From positions 1-64,000 of the forward strand of contig VXQO01000001.1 of the NCBI GenBank assembly GCA_009838975.1: a DNA stretch of 64,000 nucleotides. The letters run 5' to 3'. Below are positions 16,533-24,918 of this stretch, one piece after another. The DNA is from Gemmatimonadota bacterium. GTDB lineage: Bacteria > Gemmatimonadota > Gemmatimonadetes > Longimicrobiales > Gaopeijiaceae. The position numbers and the translations under genes are program-made. The notes below the pieces were generated by a model. It was not told where the DNA came from. It saw nothing but the letters and a program-made list of their open reading frames with translations, and made no database searches. Position 1 is the first letter of the stretch, and the number at the start of each line of letters is the position of its first letter.

Positions 16533-17309
16533 CTAGCTCTCGCGCGCGAGCACGTAGGGCGACCTCTGCACCGTCGGCATCATTACCAGGTGCAGCACGT
16601 TGACGTGCGGCGGCGTGTTGAGCACGTAGCATACCGCGTCCGCTATATCCTCGGCCACGAGCGGCGCGGTCCCCTCGTACACGTCGCGGGCGCGGTCCTC
16701 GTTGCCCCGGAAGCGCACCACCGAGAACTCGGTCTCGGCCAGCCCCGGGTCGACGCTCGACACGCGCACATTCGTGCCGACGACGTCCACGTTGGTGCCC
16801 TCGGTCAGCGCCCTCACGGCATACTTGGTCGCGCAGTACACATTGCCCTTTGGATACACCCAGTGGCCCGCAATGCTCCCCAGGTTGAGGACATGCCCCG
16901 AGTCCCGCTCGATCATGCCCGGCAGGATGGCCCGGGTCATGTTGAGCAGCCCCTTGACGTTGGTGTCGATCATCTCGTCCCAGTCGTCGTGGCTGCCCTC
17001 CTGCACGGTGTCCAGACCGCGTGCCAGCCCCGCGTTGTTGACCAGGATATCGACGGCCACGTCCCGGTCGTCGAGCCAGGCCATGAACCCGTCGATGGCG
17101 GCGCGGTCGCGCACGTCGAGCGTGTGGACGAGGGGAGGGATCGCGCCCGTCTTCGCGGCGATGTCGGCGGCCAGCGCGGCCAGCCGATCGCTCCTGCGGG
17201 CTGTGAGGACGACCCGCGCGCCCATTGCGGCCAGCGAGCGGGCGCACGCCTCGCCGATCCCGGCGGTGGCGCCGGTGACGACCGCGGTCTTGCCTCGAAT
17301 TCGGTTCAT
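16533..17309 (-). CDS. Short-chain dehydrogenase/reductase, YdfG-like
   Basis: A 258-residue NADP-type SDR. The cofactor motif is TGATAGIG near residue 12, then NNAG, and the catalytic Ser and Y-x-x-x-K are in SIAGHW and YCATK. NAGLARGLDTVQEG and GNVYCATKYAVRAL most resemble YdfG-type 3-hydroxy-acid/malonic semialdehyde reductases. The ATG at 17309 fits the family start. It is the first of five closely spaced minus-strand genes running into coxD. One copy of the dispersed palindrome lies 37-53 bases upstream. Confidence 0.88.
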   Translation of the reverse strand: MNRIRGKTAVVTGATAGIGEACARSLAAMGARVVLTARRSDRLAALAADIAAKTGAIPPLVHTLDVRDRAAIDGFMAWLDDRDVAVDILVNNAGLARGLDTVQEGSHDDWDEMIDTNVKGLLNMTRAILPGMIERDSGHVLNLGSIAGHWVYPKGNVYCATKYAVRALTEGTNVDVVGTNVRVSSVDPGLAETEFSVVRFRGNEDRARDVYEGTAPLVAEDIADAVCYVLNTPPHVNVLHLVMMPTVQRSPYVLARES

Positions 17310-17345
17310 GGGAGGAGTCACGAACTCCTTGGGAGCAGTGCTGAA

Positions 17346-17362
17346 ACGTTCCAGCTGAAACG
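17346..17362. repeat. Dispersed palindrome, site A
   Basis: ACGTTCCAGCTGAAACG is one mismatch from the perfect copy at 37932-37948. GCTGAAACGTT also appears twice here, at 17340-17350 and 17354-17364. It lies 22-38 bases past the stop of the regulatory-domain gene and upstream of the SDR gene. Confidence 0.6.
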
Positions 17363-17383
17363 TTGCCGACAGTCGCGGGGATT

Positions 17384-19213
17384 CTACCGGAGCCGGTTGT
17401 CGCCAGCAAGACGAAGGGCTGACACTTCCAGGGTCATCATCACAGCGCCCTGGCCGGGTGGCACGAACAGCGTCTCCAGGGCGAGCGGCGTGCCGGGCGC
17501 CTCGGCGGTGGCGCCTTCCGCGTCCTCGGCCCGGGTCACTGCCACTCGCACCCGCGAGCCCTGCGGGACGTTGCACAGCAGGAAGAGGCCGCGCTCATCG
17601 GTGGAGGTCTCGGCCGTGGCATAGTGCCCGTCGCGGCCAGGCGTCCACACGGCTCCCGCGTCCGCCGCACGATCCGCGTCGTCGTCAGGGCGCAGCGGCG
17701 CCGCGACCGGCGCGGGCGCATACCCCGTTGCGGCGGGCCACCTGGCGCGAATCCGCAGCCCTGCCGTAGCCGCGCCGTCGATCGTGACGATGCGTCCCAG
17801 CACGCTGGCCGTCCCCTCCGGGCGCGCGCCACCACCGCACGAGTAGGCCAGCACGTCGTCCAGCGACGGCGCGCGCAGCCGCACGTAGGCGACCTCGCCG
17901 ATTTCCGCCCGGACCGGCGTCTGCGGTACGGCCATGCCCAGGTCCGAGAAACGCGGCGCCACGACGCGCACGCCGTGCGTTCCCGGGGCCAGATCGCTGA
18001 ACAGGAAGGAACCGTTGGTGTCCGACAGTGTCATGCGCCTCGTGCCCACGATTTCCAGGCCCCTTGCATCGGGGGGAGGCGCGGTTCCGACCGAGTCTAT
18101 CACGACACCGAACACTGTCGCCGAGCGCGCATCGAGTACCTTGCGGCCGCGTGCGTCCCTGATCACATCGGTGATGCCTCCTTCTTCCCGGTACCCCAGG
18201 CGCGATACGTGCCACGGCGTCAACTCGGCCAGCACGGGCATCCTGATTCTCCACTGACGGACGATCCAGGCACCGTCGGGCAGCCGGGCGAAATACACCT
18301 CGCCGCCGGGCTCCCCGATCTCGGGGGACCGAAGCAGGTTGACATACTGGAACACCAGCCGGTCGAGTTCGGCCGTGGCCTCGTCCAGCCAGAGCGCACC
18401 CACGATGTCCGGAACCCGCCGGCCCTCGATCGGCTCGAAGGTCAGACCGATCAATCCCTCGGCTTCGTCGGTGAGGCCGAAGCAGTGCGTGTCGAGAAAG
18501 GGGTCCGACAGGAGCGCCTCCGCATCGGGGGCGTAGTACACGGTCATCGAGTCGCCCTCGGCCTGCACGAACCCCTGCTCCGCGAGCGTCTCGATCGCCA
18601 CCGAGGCGAAGGCCGCGTCGCGATCATCGGCGATCTCCGAGAGATCCGAGAGCACGTTCTCGGCTTCGCGGTCCAGCCTGCGTTCGAACCTCAGCAACGT
18701 GTAGCGGTAGAGCCCGGCCTCGCGCGTCCACGCCTCGGCCGCGAGAGCCTTGCGGACCTCTTCCCACACCTGGGCCGTCGCGCGCCCCTCTTCCGGCCTG
18801 ACCTCGCAGCGCCGTCCCGCGGTGACGTCCAGCCGCCGCAGCAGAATCGCCTCCACGGGCACCTCGATGGTCATGAGGTCCCGGCCTGACGCCGGATCGA
18901 AACGGGGGGTGGTCAGGTTCGCGTAGCCGATGCGCTCGACGGTGATGTAGTGGGGCCCGGGCAGGCGCGGCTCCAGGGCAAAGCGGCCGGCGGCGTTGGT
19001 TAGCATGCGGTCGACCCGGTTGCCGCCGTCGTCGAAAAGGACGACCATTGCGCCGGAAACCGGCAGCGCGTTGCCCTCTTCGACGACGATGCCGACGATG
19101 GGCTGGGCGGCCGCGGTGTTTGGGGCGGCGGGGGCGACGGCCGTCACCCCGAGTAGCAGGACGATGGCCCGCGCGGGGCCGAGGCTACGAAAGTTCCGGG
19201 CGAATGGCCTCAA
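17384..19213 (-). CDS. Secreted carboxypeptidase-regulatory-like domain protein
   Basis: About 609 residues with a signal sequence (ARAIVLLLGVTAVAPAAPNTAAAQ). Right after the signal comes a carboxypeptidase-regulatory-like beta-sandwich (PIVGIVVEEGNALPVSGAMVVL...GRFALEPRLPG). A second similar unit follows at ATVFGVVIDSVG...TRRMTLSDTNGSFLFSDLAPG and a third, less regular, near the C-terminus. The middle has no recognised catalytic motif. No ATG fits near the signal peptide, so the TTG at 19213 is a tentative start; the frame stays open upstream. It is divergent from the beta-propeller gene across 150 bp. Probably a cell-surface or periplasmic protein of unknown substrate. Confidence 0.7.
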   Translation of the reverse strand: MRPFARNFRSLGPARAIVLLLGVTAVAPAAPNTAAAQPIVGIVVEEGNALPVSGAMVVLFDDGGNRVDRMLTNAAGRFALEPRLPGPHYITVERIGYANLTTPRFDPASGRDLMTIEVPVEAILLRRLDVTAGRRCEVRPEEGRATAQVWEEVRKALAAEAWTREAGLYRYTLLRFERRLDREAENVLSDLSEIADDRDAAFASVAIETLAEQGFVQAEGDSMTVYYAPDAEALLSDPFLDTHCFGLTDEAEGLIGLTFEPIEGRRVPDIVGALWLDEATAELDRLVFQYVNLLRSPEIGEPGGEVYFARLPDGAWIVRQWRIRMPVLAELTPWHVSRLGYREEGGITDVIRDARGRKVLDARSATVFGVVIDSVGTAPPPDARGLEIVGTRRMTLSDTNGSFLFSDLAPGTHGVRVVAPRFSDLGMAVPQTPVRAEIGEVAYVRLRAPSLDDVLAYSCGGGARPEGTASVLGRIVTIDGAATAGLRIRARWPAATGYAPAPVAAPLRPDDDADRAADAGAVWTPGRDGHYATAETSTDERGLFLLCNVPQGSRVRVAVTRAEDAEGATAEAPGTPLALETLFVPPGQGAVMMTLEVSALRLAGDNRLR

Positions 19214-19364
19214 ACCGGACCGCCGCTTCTCTTTGCAGGTTTCCCGTCGCGCCCGGAAGCCCGACCGTGCAAGCCGACGCTCCGGGGTGCGTAGGTAAGA
19301 AGATACGATGTAGGCTTCGATTGATGACTCGCGATCGACGACTACCTGGAGAAAGCGACGGACG

Positions 19365-20525
19365 ATGACACACGCGGGTGCTGCGCTCGCAATCCTGCTG
19401 GCGCTGAGCTTGCCGACGCTATTCAACGGCGTGTCCGCTGCCCAGATTGACGGCCCGGACCTGATCCTGCTGGACAGCCTCGTGCTGGAAGAGACGGGCG
19501 AGCACCACATCGGGAACCCACTGGGTCTGTTCGTCGGTGCCGATGGGTCGGTACTGGTTTCGGACGGCTTCGCCCAGACCGTTCTCCGCTACGACACGAC
19601 CGGTCGGCTGATCGGGCGATTCGGGCGAGGCGGCCAGGGACCCGGTGAATTCATGAATCTGGGTGGGGTGGGATTCGTCGCAGCGACTGTCGCGGGATTC
19701 CTGGACGAAAGCGGCAGGCTGGAGCTGTTTGGGTTGGCGGACGGCGCTCAATCCGGGCGCGTGCGGATGGATATGAACAATCGGACCTCCTCTTTTGCGG
19801 TCACGGAGGACTCCCTCTGGTATGCGGGGATCAACCCGGTGTCTTCGGCTACGTTCGGGGCGGTCGCCATTCCCGACCTGCTGAATGCGGTGCGGGCCGA
19901 CGAGCAACCAGCGCCCATCCTCCTGAACCGTGGGGTTGCGCCGGCGCCGTACGCGGAAGCGCATGCCCTGGCGAGGTCGCTGTCGCATGCTTTCATCGAC
20001 GTCGGGGACGACGACGTGGTTCTCGGGTTCACCGCGAGTCGCTTCCTCCTGCGTACCGATCATGCGGGAGATGGGGTCGACACGGCGTGGATCGCCCCCG
20101 GAGGTCGGCGCGGCGAGCCCGCTGAAGACGAATTCATCGCAGCCATGCGGAGCGACCGGGCAACAAGCCAGCGGGACCTGCGATCATGGATGTTGGACTT
20201 CTTCGAGAGCGTCTCGTTCGTTCGCGATCTGTCGAGGGACGAGCACGGCAATGTCTACACGGTTCACCAGGACGCCGACCGCGACGACGAGGGCTCCATG
20301 ACCGGGGTGAGGCTCTACCTGGCCGTGTCCCGCTTCGACGGCGAGGACGGCTGCGCGGACACCCTGATTCCGACCTCGGACATCGGGGCCCCGGTTCCGT
20401 TTCTGGAGGACAGCACGCTATGGATCCTCGATCGGCGGTTGGCGGGCGCGGCAACCTCGGGGCTCGCAACGGTGGTGAGACGCTTCGCGATCGACGCGGA
20501 GCAATGCACGGGGAGGGTCCGATGA
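19365..20525 (+). CDS. Secreted 6-bladed beta-propeller-like protein
   Basis: A 386-residue protein with a signal peptide (LAILLALSLPTLFNGVSA). The early repeats read LGLFVGADGSVLVSDG and GRLIGRFGRGGQGPGEF, the signature of NHL/6-bladed beta-propeller proteins, and later blades include DEHGNVYTVHQD. Such propellers are usually binding or scaffolding modules; no catalytic motif is evident. The stop overlaps the next start as ATGA, so it is cotranscribed with the GLPGLI-type gene. Confidence 0.75.
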   Translation: MTHAGAALAILLALSLPTLFNGVSAAQIDGPDLILLDSLVLEETGEHHIGNPLGLFVGADGSVLVSDGFAQTVLRYDTTGRLIGRFGRGGQGPGEFMNLGGVGFVAATVAGFLDESGRLELFGLADGAQSGRVRMDMNNRTSSFAVTEDSLWYAGINPVSSATFGAVAIPDLLNAVRADEQPAPILLNRGVAPAPYAEAHALARSLSHAFIDVGDDDVVLGFTASRFLLRTDHAGDGVDTAWIAPGGRRGEPAEDEFIAAMRSDRATSQRDLRSWMLDFFESVSFVRDLSRDEHGNVYTVHQDADRDDEGSMTGVRLYLAVSRFDGEDGCADTLIPTSDIGAPVPFLEDSTLWILDRRLAGAATSGLATVVRRFAIDAEQCTGRVR

Positions 20526-21349
20526 GGGCGCTGCCGGGATGTGCGCTGGCGCTGGCGCTGTCGTTCGGGGGTGCGGAGGGGCAGAGCGGCACGATCGTGT
20601 ACAACTGGGTGGCGCCGCTGGAGGTCGATGCGCCCGGCGAAATGGCGGCCGTGCGCGAGGCCTTCGAAACCCGCAGGGTGCCGTTCGTGCTTCACTTCAC
20701 CGCCTCCGAATCCCTGATGGTGAGAGACTCGGTTCCGATCGAGCATCAGATGTCACGTTCAACATTTCGTGCGACCAGCGGCAACCTGGACGTAGTGGGC
20801 AGGATCCTCGAGGCCTGGTTCGCGTCGGAACCGCACATCGTGCAGCAGGCCTACGTCGGGGAGGACGGATCGGGCGTCGCCATCAAGAGTTCGCTGGGTG
20901 GCGGCGTGCATCGGGTCGACCGCCGGGCGGTTCAGGTCGAGTGGAGCGTTACCGAGGAGCAGCGGGAACACCTGGGCTACCCGGTACTGGTGGCCATCGG
21001 CGAGGTCCTCGGCGAGGAGGTGGAGGCGTGGTTTGCTCCCGCCATACCCGTATCGGGCGGTCCGGCGTTTTTCGGTGGACTTCCGGGGATGATTCTGGTG
21101 CTGTCCCTGAACGGAGGCCTGACAACCTATGCCGCGACCGGGATTTCGCTCGAGGGCGTGGAGGAGGGACTGATCCGCATGCCGGAGGTCGGCGAGGTGA
21201 CGTCGCCTGAAGAGTACCGGACGATCATCGCCGAGAACATCAGGGATTACACGCAGGGCATTCGCCGCATGGTCAACGCGTACGGCAACGTGAGATGTAC
21301 CGTCGGTGTGCCGGGTGTTGCTCTCCAGTGCAACCAGGTGCGTGAGTAG
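20522..21349 (+). CDS. GLPGLI-family secreted protein
   Basis: A 275-residue protein with a signal peptide. The segment AWFAPAIPVSGGPAFFGGLPG matches the defining GLPGLI motif of a family found mostly in Bacteroidota, here as GLPGM. Function of the family is unknown, and it is often next to TonB-linked or regulatory-domain proteins. The start overlaps the preceding stop by four bases. Two Cys near the C-terminus could form a disulfide. Confidence 0.72.
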   Translation: MRALPGCALALALSFGGAEGQSGTIVYNWVAPLEVDAPGEMAAVREAFETRRVPFVLHFTASESLMVRDSVPIEHQMSRSTFRATSGNLDVVGRILEAWFASEPHIVQQAYVGEDGSGVAIKSSLGGGVHRVDRRAVQVEWSVTEEQREHLGYPVLVAIGEVLGEEVEAWFAPAIPVSGGPAFFGGLPGMILVLSLNGGLTTYAATGISLEGVEEGLIRMPEVGEVTSPEEYRTIIAENIRDYTQGIRRMVNAYGNVRCTVGVPGVALQCNQVRE

Positions 21350-21374
21350 GGCGGCCCCCGGGCCCGCCGCCTTT
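21350..21374 (+). terminator. Possible intrinsic terminator after the GLPGLI gene
   Basis: GGCGG (21350-21354) and CCGCC (21367-21371) flank a CCCGGG-rich centre and are followed by TTT. The stem is short but GC-rich; the T-run is minimal. Confidence 0.3.
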
Positions 21375-21465
21375 CAAATCGGGCGGGGCCGTTACAGATT
21401 GGGGGCCTTGCGCCCGGGCCCGGAGCCGCGCGGGCGCCTCACACCTTCCTGTTAAGGAGCTTTTC

Positions 21466-21894
21466 ATGAGCGACTCGCCGGTCCGCCACTACCGCGTCGC
21501 CGATCAGCCGAGGGAGACACTCAATCCCCTCATCTCACGCAGCCTCATTACAGGGGAGCGGGCCATGCTCGCGCATGTCTACCTGAAGAAGGGCGCGGTC
21601 GTGCCGATGCACTCGCACGACAACGAGCAGATCACGTACGTGATCGAGGGCGCGCTCAGGTTCAGGATCGGCGATGGCGGGCCCGACGGGCTCGTGGTGC
21701 GGACGGGCGAGGTGCTGCACCTGCCCAGCAACGTGCCGCACGAGGCCGAGGCGCTGGAGGACACGATCGACGTGGACGTGTTCACGCCGCCCAGGCAGGA
21801 TTGGCTGGACGGGACCGATTCGTACCTGCGGGACGCGGGCGCGGGGGCGGCGGCGGGCGCGGGGGACGGCGACACCACCGGCGACGAGGGCTAG
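21466..21894 (+). CDS. Cupin-domain protein
   Basis: A 142-residue single cupin. The two metal-binding motifs are visible: HSHDNEQITYVIEGALRFRIG and LHLPSNVPHEAEALEDT. Predicted to bind a divalent metal through two His pairs. The C-terminal 20 residues are Ala/Gly/Asp low-complexity. AAGGAG lies 7 bases before the ATG. It is 4 bases ahead of the aminotransferase gene and probably cotranscribed. Substrate unknown. Confidence 0.85.
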   Translation: MSDSPVRHYRVADQPRETLNPLISRSLITGERAMLAHVYLKKGAVVPMHSHDNEQITYVIEGALRFRIGDGGPDGLVVRTGEVLHLPSNVPHEAEALEDTIDVDVFTPPRQDWLDGTDSYLRDAGAGAAAGAGDGDTTGDEG

Positions 21895-21898
21895 CGGC

Positions 21899-22825
21899 AT
21901 GTCCGGCAAGCTGGAGGGCAGCCCCTGGATCTGGAAGGACGGCGAGTTCATTCGCTGGGAGGACGCCAACGTCCACATTCTGAGTCTCGCGGTGCAGTTC
22001 GGGTCGTCGGTCTTCGAGGGCGTCCGGTGCTACGAAACGCCCAACGGTCCGGCGGTGTTCCGGCTACACGACCACTACCGCCGCCTGATGTCGTCGAGCC
22101 GCACCTACCGCATGCAGCCGTCGTACACGATCGACGAGCTGGTCGACGCCACGCTGGCGACGATCCGCCGCAACGAGCTTACCGCGTGCTACATACGCCC
22201 CATGGTTCTGCGCGGGTACGGGGCGGCGAGCATGCGTCCCGACTTCAGCCCGATCGAGACCTACATCCCGATGTGGCCGTGGGGCGAGTACCTGGGCGAA
22301 GGGGCGCTGGAGCGCGGCGTCGACGTGTGCGTGTCGTCGTGGAACCGGCCGGCGCCGAACACGATCCCGAGCGGGGCCAAGTCGGCGGGCAACTACATCC
22401 TGTCGACGCTGATGGTGATGGAGGCGACCGCGCACGGGTACGCCGAGGCGATCGGGCTGGGTCCCGGCGGGCTCGTGAGCGAGGGGAGCGGGCAGAACCT
22501 GTTCCTGGTCATGGACGGCGAGGTGGTGACACCGATCCTGGACGGTACCTCGCTCTGGGGGATCACCCGGCACAGCGTGCTCAAGATCGCCGAGGAGCTG
22601 GGGCTGACCGTGCGCCAGCAGCTGGTGCCCCGCGAGATGCTCTACAGCGCGGACGAGATGTTCTTCACCGGCACGGCTTCCGAGGTGACGCCGATCCGGT
22701 CTGTCGACGGGCTGCAGATCGGTACGGGCCAGCGGGGGCCGGTGACGGAGCGGATCCAGCGGCGGTACCTGGAGCTGGCGAGCGGCGAGGGGCCGGATCC
22801 GTGGGGGTGGCTGACGTACCTCTGA
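21899..22825 (+). CDS. ilvE: Branched-chain amino acid aminotransferase
   Basis: A 308-residue class IV PLP aminotransferase that exchanges amino groups between Leu/Ile/Val and 2-oxoglutarate. FGSSVFEGVRCYE and GLVSEGSGQNLFLV are family motifs; the PLP lysine lies in PSGAKSAGNY. Length matches IlvE. The ATG at 21899, after the cupin stop, is preferred over an upstream in-frame start inside the cupin gene. Confidence 0.92.
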   Translation: MSGKLEGSPWIWKDGEFIRWEDANVHILSLAVQFGSSVFEGVRCYETPNGPAVFRLHDHYRRLMSSSRTYRMQPSYTIDELVDATLATIRRNELTACYIRPMVLRGYGAASMRPDFSPIETYIPMWPWGEYLGEGALERGVDVCVSSWNRPAPNTIPSGAKSAGNYILSTLMVMEATAHGYAEAIGLGPGGLVSEGSGQNLFLVMDGEVVTPILDGTSLWGITRHSVLKIAEELGLTVRQQLVPREMLYSADEMFFTGTASEVTPIRSVDGLQIGTGQRGPVTERIQRRYLELASGEGPDPWGWLTYL

Positions 22826-22826
22826 G

Positions 22827-24155
22827 TCATCCCGCCGAATCCAGGGCCAGCACCGACCCCAGCAGCACGTTGACCCCGCGGGTGATGTCGTCCGGGGCTG
22901 AGTATTCGTCCGGCGAGTGGCTGATGCCGTTGCGGCTGGGCACGAAGATCATCCCGACCGGACCCAGTTCGGCCATGCTCTGGGCGTCGTGGCCGGCGCC
23001 GGAGGGCATCCGCACGTTCGTGTAGCCGAGCCCGTTCGCCGATGCTTCGACGATGTCGCGGAATCGCGGGTCGGTGGGAGCGGCGAGGGTTTCGTAGAAG
23101 GGATCGAGGGCGATGGTGACTTCGCGGTCGGACTCGATCGCGCGGACCCGCCTCTGTATCTCGGCGAAGATGAGAGAGATCCTGCCCATCTCGAGGTCGC
23201 GGATCTCGATCGTGGCGCGCACCACGCCCGGCACGACGTTCGGCGCGCCCGGCACGGCCTCGATCCTGCCGACCGTGGCGACCTGGCGGCCCGGCATGGT
23301 GTTCGCGACCTCGTTGACGGCGAGGATGAGGTCGGCGGCGGCGACGAGCGCGTCGCGGCGCTGTGGCATGGGGGTCGTCCCAGCGTGGTTCTGCATGCCC
23401 GTCACGGTCACGGCCCAGCGACGGATGCCGACAATGCCCTCGACGACGCCGATCTGGATGCCGTCGGTTTCCAGAAACGCGCCCTGCTCGATGTGCACCT
23501 CGAGGAAGCCCGCGATGCTGCCCGGCTCGCGCTGCGCTTCGGCGATGCGCGCGGGGTCGCCGCCGATGCGGGCCGTGCCTTCGCCGATGGAGAAGCCCGA
23601 CGCGGTCACGACGTCGAGCTCGAAGGGGGCGACCCGGCCGACCAGCGCACGGCTGCCCGTCTTGCCGCCCTCCTCGTTCGGGAAGATGATGACCTCGAGC
23701 GGGTGGCGCAGGGCGATGCCGCGGTCGTTCAGGGTGAGCGCGACCTCGATGGCCCCGGCCGAGCCTACGTGGCCGTCGTAGCTGCCTCCGGCCGGCACGG
23801 TGTCGATGTGCGATCCGACGACGATGGGCAGCGCGGCGGGGTCGGTGCCGGGGCGGCGGCCGATCAGGTTGCCGCCGAGGTCGATGGAAACCTCGAGACC
23901 GGCGCGTTCCATGACGCCCGCGCAGTATTCGCGGCAGGCGAGGTCGTCGTCGCTGTAGGCGAGCCGCGTGGTGCCGCCGTCGGGCGTGCCGCCGAACCGG
24001 CGGAAGTCGGCGAGGATGGCGTTGACGCGGTCGCCGTCCACGGTTGGGGGCTGGGGGGCGCGGGGGATCGCGAGGAACGCAGCCGCGACGGCGGGGGAGG
24101 CTTTGACGAAGTCGCGGCGGGAACACCCTACCCCGACCGGCTGCCGAACGATCAT
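22827..24155 (-). CDS. Tat-exported M20-family N-carbamoyl amino acid/allantoate amidohydrolase
   Basis: A 442-residue zinc hydrolase of the hydantoinase/carbamoylase family, which removes carbamoyl groups from N-carbamoyl-L-amino acids or allantoate. A twin-arginine motif SRRDFVK with a hydrophobic stretch lies at residues ~11-30. Metal-ligand regions visible are GSHIDTV, NEEGGKTGSR, VHIEQG, NHAGTTPMPQRRDAL and SHSPDEY, all intact. The ATG at 24155 keeps the Tat signal. Export is unusual for this mostly cytosolic family. It converges closely on the aminotransferase gene, with stops one base apart. Confidence 0.85.
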   Translation of the reverse strand: MIVRQPVGVGCSRRDFVKASPAVAAAFLAIPRAPQPPTVDGDRVNAILADFRRFGGTPDGGTTRLAYSDDDLACREYCAGVMERAGLEVSIDLGGNLIGRRPGTDPAALPIVVGSHIDTVPAGGSYDGHVGSAGAIEVALTLNDRGIALRHPLEVIIFPNEEGGKTGSRALVGRVAPFELDVVTASGFSIGEGTARIGGDPARIAEAQREPGSIAGFLEVHIEQGAFLETDGIQIGVVEGIVGIRRWAVTVTGMQNHAGTTPMPQRRDALVAAADLILAVNEVANTMPGRQVATVGRIEAVPGAPNVVPGVVRATIEIRDLEMGRISLIFAEIQRRVRAIESDREVTIALDPFYETLAAPTDPRFRDIVEASANGLGYTNVRMPSGAGHDAQSMAELGPVGMIFVPSRNGISHSPDEYSAPDDITRGVNVLLGSVLALDSAG

Positions 24156-24212
24156 CTTCTCTATCCTGGTGCGGGATTCACGAAGCTCCCAACCTACAGC
24201 GGGATCACGGCA

Positions 24213-24914
24213 TTGGACGAGGAAGCCTTCAACTTCGACGGCGACTACGGGCAGGGCTACGAAGCCCTCGCCCGCCAGGTCATTCCGGGATACCTGACGC
24301 TGTTTCCGATGGTCAGCGCGGTCATCGATCCGGAGCTGCCGCAGGGAGCGCGCGTGCTCGTGGTCGGGTGCGGGACCGGGATCGAGCTCGTCACCTTCAG
24401 GGAGATCCGGCCCGATCTGCGGCTGCACGGCGTCGATCCGTCTGCTCAGATGCTCGATCTTGCGAGGCAGCGGGTCGCCCGGACGGGTGACGCCGAGGGC
24501 ATCTCCTTCCAGCTCGGATACGCCGCCGACGTGCCGCTCGCGCCCCGTTTCGACGCGGCCACCCTCATCAACGTCCTGCACTTCGTGCCGGACGATGGGG
24601 GCAAGGCTGCGTTGCTGCGCGACATCGCGCGCCGGCTGAAGCCCGGCGGCGTGTTCGTGCTCTTCGACCTGCACGGCGACCCCGGCTCGGAGGAGCACGA
24701 GCGCTACATGCCGGCCTGGGAGCGCTACTGGAGGATCCGGGGAATGTCCGCCGAGGAAATGGCCGCGTTCAAGGATCGTATTCGGCACGGAATCCACTTC
24801 GCTCCGGCCGAGCGCGTCGTGGAGCTGGCGCGGGAAGCGGGCTTCGCGGAGCCGCGGCGCTTCTACAGGAGCCTGTTGTACGGGGGCTGGACCTTTCGTC
24901 TGCAAGGAGGATGA
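24213..24914 (+). CDS. Class I SAM-dependent methyltransferase
   Basis: About 233 residues. SAM-binding motif I is VLVVGCGTGIEL, with HGVDPSAQMLDLA as motif II and a later LKPGGVFVLFDLHG. The acceptor is unknown. No ATG or GTG in frame lies near the conserved start, so the TTG at 24213 is tentative; the open frame continues upstream as a shadow of the divergent gene. AAGGAGG for the next gene sits inside its 3' end. Confidence 0.8.
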   Translation: MDEEAFNFDGDYGQGYEALARQVIPGYLTLFPMVSAVIDPELPQGARVLVVGCGTGIELVTFREIRPDLRLHGVDPSAQMLDLARQRVARTGDAEGISFQLGYAADVPLAPRFDAATLINVLHFVPDDGGKAALLRDIARRLKPGGVFVLFDLHGDPGSEEHERYMPAWERYWRIRGMSAEEMAAFKDRIRHGIHFAPAERVVELAREAGFAEPRRFYRSLLYGGWTFRLQGG

Positions 24915-24918
24915 GACC

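Noticed and set aside
22917-24212. N-terminal extension of the methyltransferase gene
   Set aside because: The extension is antisense to the M20 amidase and unlike any methyltransferase; only the last ~230 codons are convincing.
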